Positions 8,361 to 17,114 of a stretch of DNA of 64,000 nt are shown piece by piece (position 1 is the stretch's first letter; each line of letters begins with the position of its first letter). The notes under the pieces are model-generated. The model searched no databases and was not told where the DNA came from. It saw nothing but the letters and a program-made list of their open reading frames with translations. The position numbers were made by a program, and so were the translations under genes. The DNA lies in assembly GCF_000021305.1 (NCBI RefSeq), contig NC_011772.1:1650001-1714000 (forward strand), read 5' to 3'. This DNA comes from Bacillus cereus G9842. Lineage in GTDB: Bacteria; Bacillota; Bacilli; Bacillales; Bacillaceae_G.

Positions 8361-9427
8361 TCGCTTGTCCCACCTTTGTTTTCTTTATTTCCAAGTAACA
8401 ATTTAAAGCCGCCGCCAATTAAAAGGAGCGCAACGATAGATGTTTGGAAATAGCGATAATATAGTTCACTAAGATGAATATTAAATATAGTTACAAAATA
8501 ATCATTCAAAATAGGAAGGACTGTTTGATCTAATAAATAATAAACACCGAGTGTAATTAATCCGATACCAATCCATCTTTGATGATTTATAAAATAATCG
8601 ATAATGGGTTCGTCTTGTACTCGTTCTTTTCCGTATTTTGCTGTTTGCTGTAAAGCATCAAAAAAGCTATAGAACCAAATGATTGGCACTAAAAATAAAA
8701 ACGCAGAAAGTCTTAATAAGTCGAGTAAATAAATAGATAGTAAAAAGGCTGCCATAAGCTGAAGACCACGGCGTTGTAAGCCTAAATACATATGACCTGC
8801 TCCGGGGAACATCGCTAAAATAGAAGCAAATGTTTTATTTTTCTTTCCTTGCTCGCGGTGCTCTTCAAACTCTTCGAAAATAGTACGATCATCTAATTGC
8901 TCGCCACGTTCTTTTTTCTGGAGTTGCTGAACAACGTCAAAGAAATTGTAAATCCATAAAACAGGTAATGTAATAAGGAAGATAAGAAAACTTTCTTGCG
9001 ATGTTAAAAGTGCAACGAAAATGATCATACTTCCGATTCCTGTGCAAGCTACTAAAAATGTAAGTCCGCGTTGCATAAGTCCTAATTGAAAATGGCCAAG
9101 TCCAGGGATGATGGATAAGAGAATGATATAAAATCGTTCGCTCTCTTTAGAGGATTCTATGAATTCTCCGGCAGCTTGTTTTTTCGATTGATTAATAATA
9201 GTGATAACTAAATCTAATAAATTGATTGCCCATAACACGACTAGTAAAAATAGAGAAAGAAAAGCAATATCACGGGCTCCTAATGCTATTGTACAAAATG
9301 CTGCAAAGATAAATAGAAATACAGCCCCTCCGCTATATAAAATAAACCGTCCAAATTTCTTTAAATATAAATGTCCAAGCCCAGGAATTAGCCCTAATAC
9401 AAGTGCTAAAAAGGGATTTTTATTCAT
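8357..9427 (-). CDS. Polytopic membrane protein with three PG(L/A)GH repeats
   Basis: This is a 356-residue membrane protein. A module is present three times: IPGLGHLYL near residue 14, IPGLGHFQLGLMQRG near 107 and FPGAGHMYLGLQRRG near 204. Each is followed by two hydrophobic helices and a closing aromatic/Asp motif (WAINLLDLV, WIYNFFDVV, WFYSFFDAL). A fourth, degenerate hydrophobic region ends the protein. The PGxGHxYLG motif recalls the short TM2-type membrane modules, but I know no function. It overlaps both neighbours by a few bases within the sigma-factor operon, so it is co-translated with the anti-sigma factor. Internal triplication is plain in the sequence. Confidence 0.7.
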   Translation of the reverse strand: MNKNPFLALVLGLIPGLGHLYLKKFGRFILYSGGAVFLFIFAAFCTIALGARDIAFLSLFLLVVLWAINLLDLVITIINQSKKQAAGEFIESSKESERFYIILLSIIPGLGHFQLGLMQRGLTFLVACTGIGSMIIFVALLTSQESFLIFLITLPVLWIYNFFDVVQQLQKKERGEQLDDRTIFEEFEEHREQGKKNKTFASILAMFPGAGHMYLGLQRRGLQLMAAFLLSIYLLDLLRLSAFLFLVPIIWFYSFFDALQQTAKYGKERVQDEPIIDYFINHQRWIGIGLITLGVYYLLDQTVLPILNDYFVTIFNIHLSELYYRYFQTSIVALLLIGGGFKLLLGNKENKGGTSE

Positions 9428-9863
9428 GCTTTGAACCTCCGTCCTTTTTCGATGTGTCTACCGATTTGTTTACAATTTGTTGTGAGATAGAAGACTCGTT
9501 ATGTTTTGAAGATTTCTCTAAATTTGATGTCGCTGTAAAAATATACTGAAATAAACCACTTACCATAAAAATAATTGTAGCCGCAGTCGCAATTATGTAG
9601 TGAATGATCGTGCGCTTTAGTGAGGTTGTTTTTATATTTTCATTAGACTGTAGTGTTTCAAAATTAATTTGCGTCATAACTTCGTTCGTAAATGAATCAT
9701 CATTTATCATTGGAAGGTTTTCATGTTGTTCATCAATACTTTCCATATAAAGTGCTAAACAATGATCACATTCATAAAGATGTTCTTCCATAGATTCACG
9801 TTCATTGCTTTCTATAAAATCTAATGTATAATTGCGCCAATCTTCTTTTGAATAATGCATCAT
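9420..9863 (-). CDS. Zinc-finger (zf-HC2) anti-sigma factor
   Basis: This 147-residue protein has an N-terminal HxxxCxxC-type zinc-binding motif (HLYECDHCLALY) near residues 28-40 and a single transmembrane helix near residues 90-110 (IIATAATIIFMVSGLFQY). A polar tail of about 40 residues lies outside. This is the layout of membrane anti-sigma factors that hold a partner ECF sigma factor. The ATG at 9863 is preferred because it overlaps the sigma stop as ATGA and has AAGGAGG nine bases upstream; the longer frame starting at 9884 would begin inside that site. Confidence 0.82.
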   Translation of the reverse strand: MMHYSKEDWRNYTLDFIESNERESMEEHLYECDHCLALYMESIDEQHENLPMINDDSFTNEVMTQINFETLQSNENIKTTSLKRTIIHYIIATAATIIFMVSGLFQYIFTATSNLEKSSKHNESSISQQIVNKSVDTSKKDGGSKHE

Positions 9864-10405
9864 AGAAACTCTTCCTCCTTCCAATGTTTTTTAATCCATT
9901 TTCTTGCCCGATACAGTTTCATTTCGACTGTTTTTACTTCAATGTTTTCCTGTAAAGCAATTTCTTGATAGCTTTTTTCTTGTAAGTAATGTGCGAGAAC
10001 GACGTCACGGTAATTTTCAGGAAGTTCTCTCAGTTTTTGAGCAATGAGTAATTTCTGCTCTTTCGTCAATAATAAAGCCTCAATATTATGAGAGGACTGT
10101 ATATTTTCCTCATTTTCTTTACATAAGGAGAGTTCTTCACTTTCTCGAGCTTTCTTCCTCTTATAATCAATAGCGTGATTGGTGGCAATACGTGCCATCC
10201 ACGTTTTTAATCCGCGAAATTGATAATTTGGGAGAGAGGCGTGAATTTTTACGAATACTTCTTGTGTAACATCTTTCGCATCTTCTTCATGTCTTACAAT
10301 AGAAAAGATAACTTGAAAAATATAATGACGATATGTTTGCACGAGGATACGAAAAGCATGTTCGCTTCCTTGTTGTGCTTTTTCAATTAATTGTTTTTCC
10401 TCAAT
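9860..10405 (-). CDS. ECF sigma factor, apparently starting at ATT
   Basis: With the start placed at the ATT at 10405, this is a 181-residue group IV sigma factor. Region 2 includes IEEKQLIEKAQQGSEHAF and VTQEVFVKIH, and region 4 includes LPENYRDVVLAHYLQ and SYQEIAL. The first in-frame ATG/GTG/TTG is a GTG at 10342, which would delete the 21 residues forming helix one of region 2. Upstream of 10405 the frame has no ATG, GTG or TTG before a stop, while AAGGAGG lies nine bases before the ATT. The gene heads an overlapping operon with its anti-sigma factor. A candidate sigma-A promoter lies at 10435-10464. Confidence 0.8.
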   Translation of the reverse strand: MEEKQLIEKAQQGSEHAFRILVQTYRHYIFQVIFSIVRHEEDAKDVTQEVFVKIHASLPNYQFRGLKTWMARIATNHAIDYKRKKARESEELSLCKENEENIQSSHNIEALLLTKEQKLLIAQKLRELPENYRDVVLAHYLQEKSYQEIALQENIEVKTVEMKLYRARKWIKKHWKEEEFL

Positions 10406-10434
10406 GGGTCTCTCCCTCCTTTTTGACGCATTCT

Positions 10435-10464
10435 ATTATATAGACGTAAAGAATGATAAGTCAC
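10435..10464 (-). promoter_or_regulatory. Candidate promoter of the ECF sigma operon
   Basis: Reading the minus strand, GTGACT (10464-10459) and a perfect TATAAT (10440-10435) are separated by 18 bases. It looks sigma-A-like; I did not find a convincing ECF-type AAC/CGT pair that would show autoregulation. Confidence 0.4.
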
Positions 10465-10592
10465 CCTACACATTTTGTAAAAAAAGAATAATATATTTTT
10501 TGCAGAAGAGCTAGATGAAAAAAGTGTGAAAAAATGGTAAGCAGAAGTATATAATGAGCAAGTAGGAAATGTTATACGGAGAAAGGATGTGA

Positions 10593-11264
10593 ATGTTAGT
10601 AGGAGGAAGGTCCATACTAACAAACATGAAAATTAAAATATTAATAGCAGACGATAATTCTTTTATTAGAGAAGGCATGAAAATTATTTTAAATACATAT
10701 GAAGAGTTCGAAGTGGTAGATACAGTAAATGATGGAGAAGAAGCTGTAGCATATTGTAAAAAGCATGAAGTTGATATTGCTCTTTTGGATGTTCGTATGC
10801 CAAATATGAACGGTGTAGAGGCGACGAAGTTTATTTGTGAAGAGACGAAAACAAAACCGCTTATTTTAACGACGTTTGATGATGATGAATATATTTTGGA
10901 TGCAGTAAAAAACGGAGCGAAAGGGTATTTATTAAAAAATAACGATCCGGAGCGTATTCGTGATGCAATAAAAGGGGTATATAATGGCCAAACTGTTATG
11001 CAAGATGTAGTTCTCGATAAAATTAAGTCCAATTTAATGGAAAGTAAAGAGGAAGAATGTAAAATAGATAAAAGTCTTTTTACTGAAAGAGAGCTTAGTA
11101 TTATCGCATTAATTGCAAAAGGTTTCTCAAATAAAGAAATTTCGAAACAGCTTTTTATATCTGAAGGAACAATCGCAAATTATATTACATCAGTTTTAGG
11201 GAAAACGGGACTTGAACATCGCACACAAATTGCGATTTACTACTTAACAGGGAAAGTAGATTAA
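10593..11264 (+). CDS. NarL/LuxR-type response regulator
   Basis: This 223-residue regulator has a receiver domain with acidic pair ADD (residues 20-21), phosphoacceptor Asp66 in LLDVRMPNMNG and the KGYLLKN lysine. A C-terminal LuxR helix-turn-helix follows (LTERELSIIALIAKGFSNKEI). It is paired with the histidine kinase that begins four bases after its stop and probably controls the ABC exporter genes downstream. The ATG at 10593 has GAAAGGA close upstream; an in-frame ATG at 10626 begins at the usual family N-terminus (MKIKILIADD) but is rather far from its AGGAGG. Confidence 0.88.
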   Translation: MLVGGRSILTNMKIKILIADDNSFIREGMKIILNTYEEFEVVDTVNDGEEAVAYCKKHEVDIALLDVRMPNMNGVEATKFICEETKTKPLILTTFDDDEYILDAVKNGAKGYLLKNNDPERIRDAIKGVYNGQTVMQDVVLDKIKSNLMESKEEECKIDKSLFTERELSIIALIAKGFSNKEISKQLFISEGTIANYITSVLGKTGLEHRTQIAIYYLTGKVD

Positions 11265-11268
11265 TGAT

Positions 11269-12369
11269 ATGGAATTTTGGTTAACTGTAAGTAAATTAAT
11301 TGTCTTTATATATATTGTGTTCAGTTACATACATTCAAATGTTACGAACTTACCATGGGTTATATTTGCTTTGCTTTTATATCTTTCTGTAAACGTGCTA
11401 ATCTCTATATTAAAAAAAGATACGTACAAAAAAATATTGATTTGTATTTCAATTAGTGTAGTTATGTTATTAACATGGAGGGTTCATCCGTTTTTTATTT
11501 TGTTTTTACCTTTGAATTTATACGAAATTACATTCCATTACATAGACAAGAATTGGTCACGCTTTGTTATTATGATGCTTCCAATTACAATTACAGATGA
11601 AAGCATTCGAATGACTTATGGATTAATTGTTGCATTTTCTTTTCTCGTTTTAACTATGGCAGATCGATATATATCACGTGTAGTAAAGCTTGAATCGCAA
11701 AATGATAAGATGCGAAAAGATATGCAACGACTTACGAAAAGCTTACATGAAAATAAAGAGTACATAAGACAATCAGAATACACATTTAAGCTAGAAGAGA
11801 GAAATCGGTTATCACAAGAAATTCATGATAAAATTGGTCACTCGATGACAGGTGCATTAATTCAAATGGAAGCTGCAAAGAGATTAATGGGGATAGATAA
11901 AGAAAAATCTGCGGAGTTATTACAAAATGCAATTCATATTTCAAAAGATGGAATTGAAAGTATTCGCATTACATTAAAAAATATGAAGCCACCAACTGAG
12001 CAAATTGGCATTCACCGTATGAAATTATTCATAGAGGAGTTTGCTAGTAAGCATGATGTAAACATTCCTTTCGTATATAAGGGAAACTTAGATATGATTT
12101 CTCCCATTCAGTGGAAAATTATTGGTGAAAATGTTACCGAGGCACTAACAAATGCGATGAAATATGCTGATGCGACAGTTATTTCTATAGATATTCATGT
12201 ACTTAATAAGATGGTTAAGGTGCAAGTGAAGGATAACGGAAAAGGCGCAGCTCTTGTTAAGAAAGGTCTCGGTATTATGGGGATGGAGGAGCGAACAGCG
12301 TCTGTAAATGGGAAAATTATTGTAGATGGAACAAGTGGTTTTTCAGTGACGATGTTGTTGCCGATATAA
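11269..12369 (+). CDS. Sensor histidine kinase (HisKA_3 type)
   Basis: This 366-residue membrane kinase has four to five hydrophobic segments in the first 150 residues and no large extracytoplasmic domain. A coiled-coil follows, then the HisKA_3 phosphoacceptor motif LSQEIHDKIGHSMTG and a HATPase domain with ENVTEALTNAMKYA and DNGKGA. It resembles the DesK/LiaS/YvfT class that senses membrane or cell-wall stress through its helices. It follows the response regulator and precedes an ABC-2 exporter, a common arrangement for peptide or lipid-drug detoxification modules. The signal is unknown. Confidence 0.88.
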   Translation: MEFWLTVSKLIVFIYIVFSYIHSNVTNLPWVIFALLLYLSVNVLISILKKDTYKKILICISISVVMLLTWRVHPFFILFLPLNLYEITFHYIDKNWSRFVIMMLPITITDESIRMTYGLIVAFSFLVLTMADRYISRVVKLESQNDKMRKDMQRLTKSLHENKEYIRQSEYTFKLEERNRLSQEIHDKIGHSMTGALIQMEAAKRLMGIDKEKSAELLQNAIHISKDGIESIRITLKNMKPPTEQIGIHRMKLFIEEFASKHDVNIPFVYKGNLDMISPIQWKIIGENVTEALTNAMKYADATVISIDIHVLNKMVKVQVKDNGKGAALVKKGLGIMGMEERTASVNGKIIVDGTSGFSVTMLLPI

Positions 12370-12430
12370 GAGAATGGGACGAAGATGAACCATCTCATAT
12401 GAAAAAAGTGAATAATCTCATGTGAAAAGA

Positions 12431-12464
12431 ATGAACTTCTGCACTGAGCAGGTTCATTTTTTTT
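12431..12464 (+). terminator. Terminator after the two-component genes
   Basis: AATGAAC and GTTCATT arms are followed by eight Ts. The ABC genes that follow therefore may need their own promoter or read-through. Confidence 0.75.
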
Positions 12465-12502
12465 GTTTATACTAAAAGCAGAGAAACCGAAATAGGGGTG
12501 AA

Positions 12503-13444
12503 ATGATGAATACATTAGAAATTAAAAATTTAACGAAAAAATTTGGTGATTTCATCGCGGTAGATAATATGTCTTTATCTATTAAAGAAGGAGAGATATT
12601 TGGCTTTTTAGGATCAAATGGTGCTGGTAAAAGTACAACGATAAATATGATTGCTGGGTTGTTAAGAAGTAATGAAGGTGAAATTAGCATATTAGGAAAA
12701 AATATAAAAAAACATAATCGATTTGCGAAGATGAATATCGGTATCGTTCCGCAAGATATTGCGATTTATGAAGAGTTAACTGCCTATGAAAATGTGAAAT
12801 TCTTTGCTGGATTGTACGGTTTAAGAGGAGCAGAGCTAAAAGCAAGAGTAGAGGAAGCGCTTCAGTTTGTGGGGCTTAGTGATAAACATAAAAGTTATCC
12901 GAAAAACTTTTCTGGCGGGATGAAACGAAGATTGAATATCGCTTGTGCGATCGCTCATAGACCGAAGTTAATTATTATGGATGAGCCGACAGTGGGAATT
13001 GATCCACAGTCAAGAAACTATATTCTCCAGTCTGTTCGAAAATTAAATGAAATGGGAAGTACCATTATTTACACGAGCCACTACATGGAAGAAGTAGAAG
13101 AGATTTGTACGAAAATAGCAATTGTAGATCACGGTAAAGTAATTGCAGAAGGTACGAAAGAACAGTTAAAAGCGATTATTACTGATACGAAAGATATTTG
13201 GGTTGAAGTGAAGTCAGTAGAAAATTTAGATGTAAAAAAGTTAAAAGAGATAAACGGTGTGAAAGCTGTTCAAATTGAAGAGAACGTAATTAAAGTAAAC
13301 TCGGATGCAGGAGTAAACAATTTAAATAAAATTATTCAGCACTTCATTAATCATGATATTGAAATTCGTTCGGTAGAGGAGCAGGCCCCGAACTTAGAAA
13401 CAGTATTCCTTACGTTGACTGGAAGAAACTTACGAGATAAATAA
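12503..13444 (+). CDS. ABC-2 type exporter ATP-binding protein
   Basis: This 313-residue ATPase has Walker A GSNGAGKST near residues 38-46, signature NFSGGMKRRL, Walker B LIIMDEPTVGID, and a C-terminal extension of about 90 residues typical of DrrA/CcmA-type export ATPases. It should power the two ABC-2 permeases encoded directly downstream. Either of two adjacent ATGs (12503 or 12506) may be used, following AGGGGTG. The context with a NarL-type two-component system suggests drug, lantibiotic or lipid export. Confidence 0.92.
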   Translation: MMNTLEIKNLTKKFGDFIAVDNMSLSIKEGEIFGFLGSNGAGKSTTINMIAGLLRSNEGEISILGKNIKKHNRFAKMNIGIVPQDIAIYEELTAYENVKFFAGLYGLRGAELKARVEEALQFVGLSDKHKSYPKNFSGGMKRRLNIACAIAHRPKLIIMDEPTVGIDPQSRNYILQSVRKLNEMGSTIIYTSHYMEEVEEICTKIAIVDHGKVIAEGTKEQLKAIITDTKDIWVEVKSVENLDVKKLKEINGVKAVQIEENVIKVNSDAGVNNLNKIIQHFINHDIEIRSVEEQAPNLETVFLTLTGRNLRDK

Positions 13445-13481
13445 AAGGTAAATGAAGAAAAGGTAAAGGGAGGTTCATCAA

Positions 13482-14591
13482 TTGAACATCTTCAATATTG
13501 CAGTTATGCATATTAAAAGAGATTTCAGAGACGTAAGAACTTTAGTTTTTATGTTAGCATTTCCGGTTGTACTTATGCTTGTGTTAGGAACAGCGTTAAC
13601 GAATGCATTTGATAGCGATAGTCAAGCGATTAAAGATATACAAGTGCTCTACAAAGATGAAGCGAGTAGCACATTTTCTCAATCGTTCGAAGCATTTACG
13701 AAAGAAGTCGATAAATCGGGTATTCATTTTAAAAAAGCTTCCGAAGGTATAGATGGGAAAGAAGAAGTGAAGCAAAATAAATATGCTGCTTATGTAGAGT
13801 TAAATAAAGATGGTGCAAAATTTTATGGAAGTGACAAAAGTAGTGTTGAGGGAAGTATTGTGGAAGGCATGCTTACAACATTTGTTGATAAGTACAATGT
13901 AGCGGCCGAAGTTGCAAAAGTAGATCCTAGTAAGGTGAGCACAGTTTTTTCAAGCGGAAATCATAATGATTATATAAAAGAAACATCTTTACAAGCTGCG
14001 AAAAAACCAGGTTCTATGGATTACTACGCGGTTGTAATGACAACGATGATTGCACTATATGCTGCGATGGGAGCGAGTTCTTTAATTCGAGGAGAACGAA
14101 TACGTAAAACAGGAGATCGTCTCATTGCTGCACCTATAAGTAAGGCTGAAATATTCATTGGAAAAGTACTTGGTAGCCTAGTAGCAAATGCTCTGTGCAT
14201 ATTACTCGTCATGTTATTTAGTAAATTTGTTTTTCAAGCGAATTGGGGCGACCATCTTGGAATCATATTTCTTATTTTATTAACACAAATTTTTCTAGCA
14301 ATTAGCTTCGGTTTAGGAATTGGATATATTACAAAAACACCGGAATCATCTAGAGCAATTATTATGGTTATTGTGCAATTATCCTCTATTTTTGGTGGTG
14401 CATATTTCGTAATAGAAGAAAATTTCGTTACGAATTTATCACCATTAACGTGGGCAAACACAGCTGTTATGAAAATTATTTATGCAAATGATGTAGGAGC
14501 AGCACTACCGGTAATATGTTTAAACCTTGGCATTTCAGCACTCTTTTTATTAATTGCAATTATTGCATTACGTAGACGGGAGGGGCTATAG
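13482..14591 (+). CDS. ABC-2 type permease (first)
   Basis: This 369-residue permease has one N-terminal helix and a large extracytoplasmic domain of about 130 residues. Five to six C-terminal helices form the ABC2_membrane core, with GERIRKTGDRLIAAPISKAE between helices. The TTG start at 13482 lies after GGGAGG. It pairs with the next permease, with which it overlaps by only a few bases around the junction, and with the preceding ATPase. Confidence 0.88.
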   Translation: MNIFNIAVMHIKRDFRDVRTLVFMLAFPVVLMLVLGTALTNAFDSDSQAIKDIQVLYKDEASSTFSQSFEAFTKEVDKSGIHFKKASEGIDGKEEVKQNKYAAYVELNKDGAKFYGSDKSSVEGSIVEGMLTTFVDKYNVAAEVAKVDPSKVSTVFSSGNHNDYIKETSLQAAKKPGSMDYYAVVMTTMIALYAAMGASSLIRGERIRKTGDRLIAAPISKAEIFIGKVLGSLVANALCILLVMLFSKFVFQANWGDHLGIIFLILLTQIFLAISFGLGIGYITKTPESSRAIIMVIVQLSSIFGGAYFVIEENFVTNLSPLTWANTAVMKIIYANDVGAALPVICLNLGISALFLLIAIIALRRREGL

Positions 14592-14592
14592 T

Positions 14593-15738
14593 ATGAAAGA
14601 TATTTTATGGCTCATACAAAAAACGTTATCTGTACTTTTGAAAAATAAAAAAGGGTTATTCATTATTATTAGTTTGCCGATAATTGGAACACTAATCTCC
14701 TTCTCGATGTATGGGAATATGGGGCAAGGGACGTTAAATATCGGGGTTATTAATAAAGAAAATCAATCTATAGCAAATGATACGGTGAAATTTTTAGAAG
14801 GATTAAATCATGTAAAGGTAAGTAAAATTAAAGAATCTGAAGTAGAAGATAAACTCACTTCCAAAAAACTTGATGGAGTTATTACATTAGATTCTGGTTT
14901 TTCAAAAAGTGTTCGAGAAGGGAAACCAAATCATATTGAAATTTCATCGATTAAAGGTGATCAAGTAACAGGATTTATAAAATCATATTTATACAATTAT
15001 ATTGATAATGTAGCAGCTATTAGTAAAGTAGCAGGAACAGATCAAAGTGCATTTGATACTATGTACGCAGGATATCAAAAAGGTTCATTTAAAATGAAAA
15101 CTGAGACGCTAGAAGATACTTCGAAAAATAAAGATATGACAAACCAAACGATGGGTTACCTTATTATGTTTATGCTATTTTCAGCAGCGAACTTATCAGG
15201 TTATATTTTAAAAGAAAAGGAAAATAGAACGTATTTTAGACTCTTATCAACGCCGATAGATGGGAAGAAATTCATATTATCTAATGTCGGGGTAAATATG
15301 CTGCTATTAACAGTACAAATTCTGATTACAATCTTATTCCTAACGAATATTTTTCATATAAATATCAATATGCCTTTCATAGTGATGATTGGTGTACTCA
15401 TGCTATTTGCTTTAATAGCGATTGGAATATCGTTAGTCCTTGTCGCTTTTTCGAAAAACTCAGCATCAGCAAATGCACTGCAAAATATGATTATTGTACC
15501 AACATGTTTACTGGCTGGATGTTATTTTCCTTATGACATTATGCCAAAAGCGGTACAAAAAGTAGCTGATTTTCTTCCGCAGAGATGGCTATTAGACACA
15601 GTATCAAAACTACAACAAGGAATTCCAATTTCAGATTTGTATTTAAATATTTTAATCTTATTTGCTTTTGCAGTAGCATTCTTCTTAATTGCTATTTATA
15701 AGTTTGGAAGAAATAATGATGCGAGAAACTTTGTTTAA
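14593..15738 (+). CDS. ABC-2 type permease (second)
   Basis: This 381-residue permease has the same architecture as its neighbour: N-terminal helix, extracytoplasmic domain, then a C-terminal helix bundle with the linker LKEKENRTYFRLLSTPIDGK. The ATG at 14593 is chosen because GGGAGGGG precedes it and it begins one base after the upstream stop; a longer frame from 14554 would run inside the previous gene. With the ATPase this makes a heterodimeric exporter of unknown substrate. Confidence 0.88.
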   Translation: MKDILWLIQKTLSVLLKNKKGLFIIISLPIIGTLISFSMYGNMGQGTLNIGVINKENQSIANDTVKFLEGLNHVKVSKIKESEVEDKLTSKKLDGVITLDSGFSKSVREGKPNHIEISSIKGDQVTGFIKSYLYNYIDNVAAISKVAGTDQSAFDTMYAGYQKGSFKMKTETLEDTSKNKDMTNQTMGYLIMFMLFSAANLSGYILKEKENRTYFRLLSTPIDGKKFILSNVGVNMLLLTVQILITILFLTNIFHININMPFIVMIGVLMLFALIAIGISLVLVAFSKNSASANALQNMIIVPTCLLAGCYFPYDIMPKAVQKVADFLPQRWLLDTVSKLQQGIPISDLYLNILILFAFAVAFFLIAIYKFGRNNDARNFV

Positions 15739-15742
15739 TATG

Positions 15743-15775
15743 AAAAGGGTGTGACGTTAAGTCGCATCCTTTTTT
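15743..15775 (+). terminator. Terminator of the ABC exporter operon
   Basis: A 13-bp stem with two G-T pairs (AAAAGGGTGTGAC with GTCGCATCCTTTT) and a five-base loop is followed by Ts. Confidence 0.8.
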
Positions 15776-15848
15776 GTATGAAGCATGAAATCTAAATTTG
15801 AATGACAAAATAGAAAGGTGGAAAGAAAATGAGCGGAAGGAAATCAAA

Positions 15849-17060
15849 ATGATTAAAAAAATATTGCGAGTTACTTCTATTGTAATTACTATTTTCGTTT
15901 TTGTTTTAATTTGGATGCATATTGACGTTACGCTCGGAAGAAAAATGGAAGTCGGGAAAAATATGCCGACAGAGTACGCTCCTCATTATAGTGATTTTCA
16001 ATTATATGTAGAAGGAAAGTCATTTTATAAACAGTTATTTACTGATATAAGAGAGGCGAAGCAATCTATTTACACGTACTTTTTCATTTTGTCGGATGAT
16101 AAAAGTAGCCATACTTTTTTAAACTTATTAAAAGAGAAGGCGAGAGAAGGAGTAAACGTATATTTATCTGTCGATTTACTTAACGATTTATCATTTGAAA
16201 GAAAGGTGAAAAAAGAATTACAGGAAAGTGGCGTGCATTTTACATATAGTAGAAAACAGGAATTACCATTCGGGTTTTATTCCCTACATCATCGTAATCA
16301 TCGCCGTATTACGACGATTGATGGAGAAATTGGCTATACAGGCGGATTTAATATAGGAGATGAGTACTTGGGGAAAGATAAGCGATTTGGATATTGGCGT
16401 GATTATCATGTACGGCTTAAAGGAGAAGGAGCAAAAGATTTAGAGGAGCAATTCGCTTTAGATTGGAAGCGAGATACGAAAGAAGAGATAAAGAGAAGTA
16501 CGAATAAGGCTAGCAAAGGGAATACATTACATACTATGACTAGTTACAATGGCCATTACGTTGCTGAGAAATATATAGAGCTCATAAAACAAGCTCAGCA
16601 CTCAATTGTAATTGCAACGCCGTATTTTATAGCGAAAAATAAAGAATCTATGAATGCTTTAATCGCGGCGCAAAAGCGTGGTGTTACAGTAAAAATACTT
16701 TGGTCATATAAACCAGATCTACCTCTTATAAAAGAAGCGGCGTATCCATACATACGTCAGGCTGTTAATAATGGGATTACTGTATATGGGTATAAAAAAG
16801 GAATGTTTCATGGAAAGTTAATGCTGATTGATAATGAGTTAACTGTTATAGGTACAACAAACTTTACTTCGCGTAGCTTCAATATAAATGATGAAATGAA
16901 TTTTTATATTTATGGTGGTCCTATTGTAGAACAAGTTAATAAGGCGTTAACAGAGGATTTTCATGATTCGAAAGAAATGACGAAAGAGTTTTTTGAAAAG
17001 TTATCTTTTTGGGAGCGTTGTAAGGAGAAAGTAGCGGGATTGGTTGACTTCTATTTGTGA
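15849..17060 (+). CDS. Phospholipase D-family protein, cardiolipin synthase-like
   Basis: This 403-residue protein has one N-terminal membrane helix (residues 6-27) and two PLD catalytic regions. The second motif is canonical, HGKLMLID near residue 321. The first reads HRRITTID near residue 151, with Arg in place of the usual Lys, followed by GYTGGFNIGDEYLG. Cardiolipin synthases join two phosphatidylglycerol molecules at the membrane. The ATG at 15849 has GGAAGGAA eight bases upstream; a TTG at 15798 in the same frame is less likely. It is one of probably several paralogues in such genomes and has its own terminator. Confidence 0.82.
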   Translation: MIKKILRVTSIVITIFVFVLIWMHIDVTLGRKMEVGKNMPTEYAPHYSDFQLYVEGKSFYKQLFTDIREAKQSIYTYFFILSDDKSSHTFLNLLKEKAREGVNVYLSVDLLNDLSFERKVKKELQESGVHFTYSRKQELPFGFYSLHHRNHRRITTIDGEIGYTGGFNIGDEYLGKDKRFGYWRDYHVRLKGEGAKDLEEQFALDWKRDTKEEIKRSTNKASKGNTLHTMTSYNGHYVAEKYIELIKQAQHSIVIATPYFIAKNKESMNALIAAQKRGVTVKILWSYKPDLPLIKEAAYPYIRQAVNNGITVYGYKKGMFHGKLMLIDNELTVIGTTNFTSRSFNINDEMNFYIYGGPIVEQVNKALTEDFHDSKEMTKEFFEKLSFWERCKEKVAGLVDFYL

Positions 17061-17072
17061 TGATGAATTAGG

Positions 17073-17102
17073 AAAGGGTGCCTACAAAAGACACCCTTTT
17101 TT
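17073..17102 (+). terminator. Terminator after the cardiolipin synthase-like gene
   Basis: AAAGGGTG pairs with CACCCTTT, followed by a T-run, in the space before the convergent UMP kinase gene. Confidence 0.8.
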
Positions 17103-17114
17103 GGTGGGAAATCA

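Noticed and set aside
10387..10623. 78-codon minus-strand frame upstream of the sigma factor gene
   Set aside because: It ends a few codons into the sigma gene in another frame and covers the divergent promoter region; no protein features.
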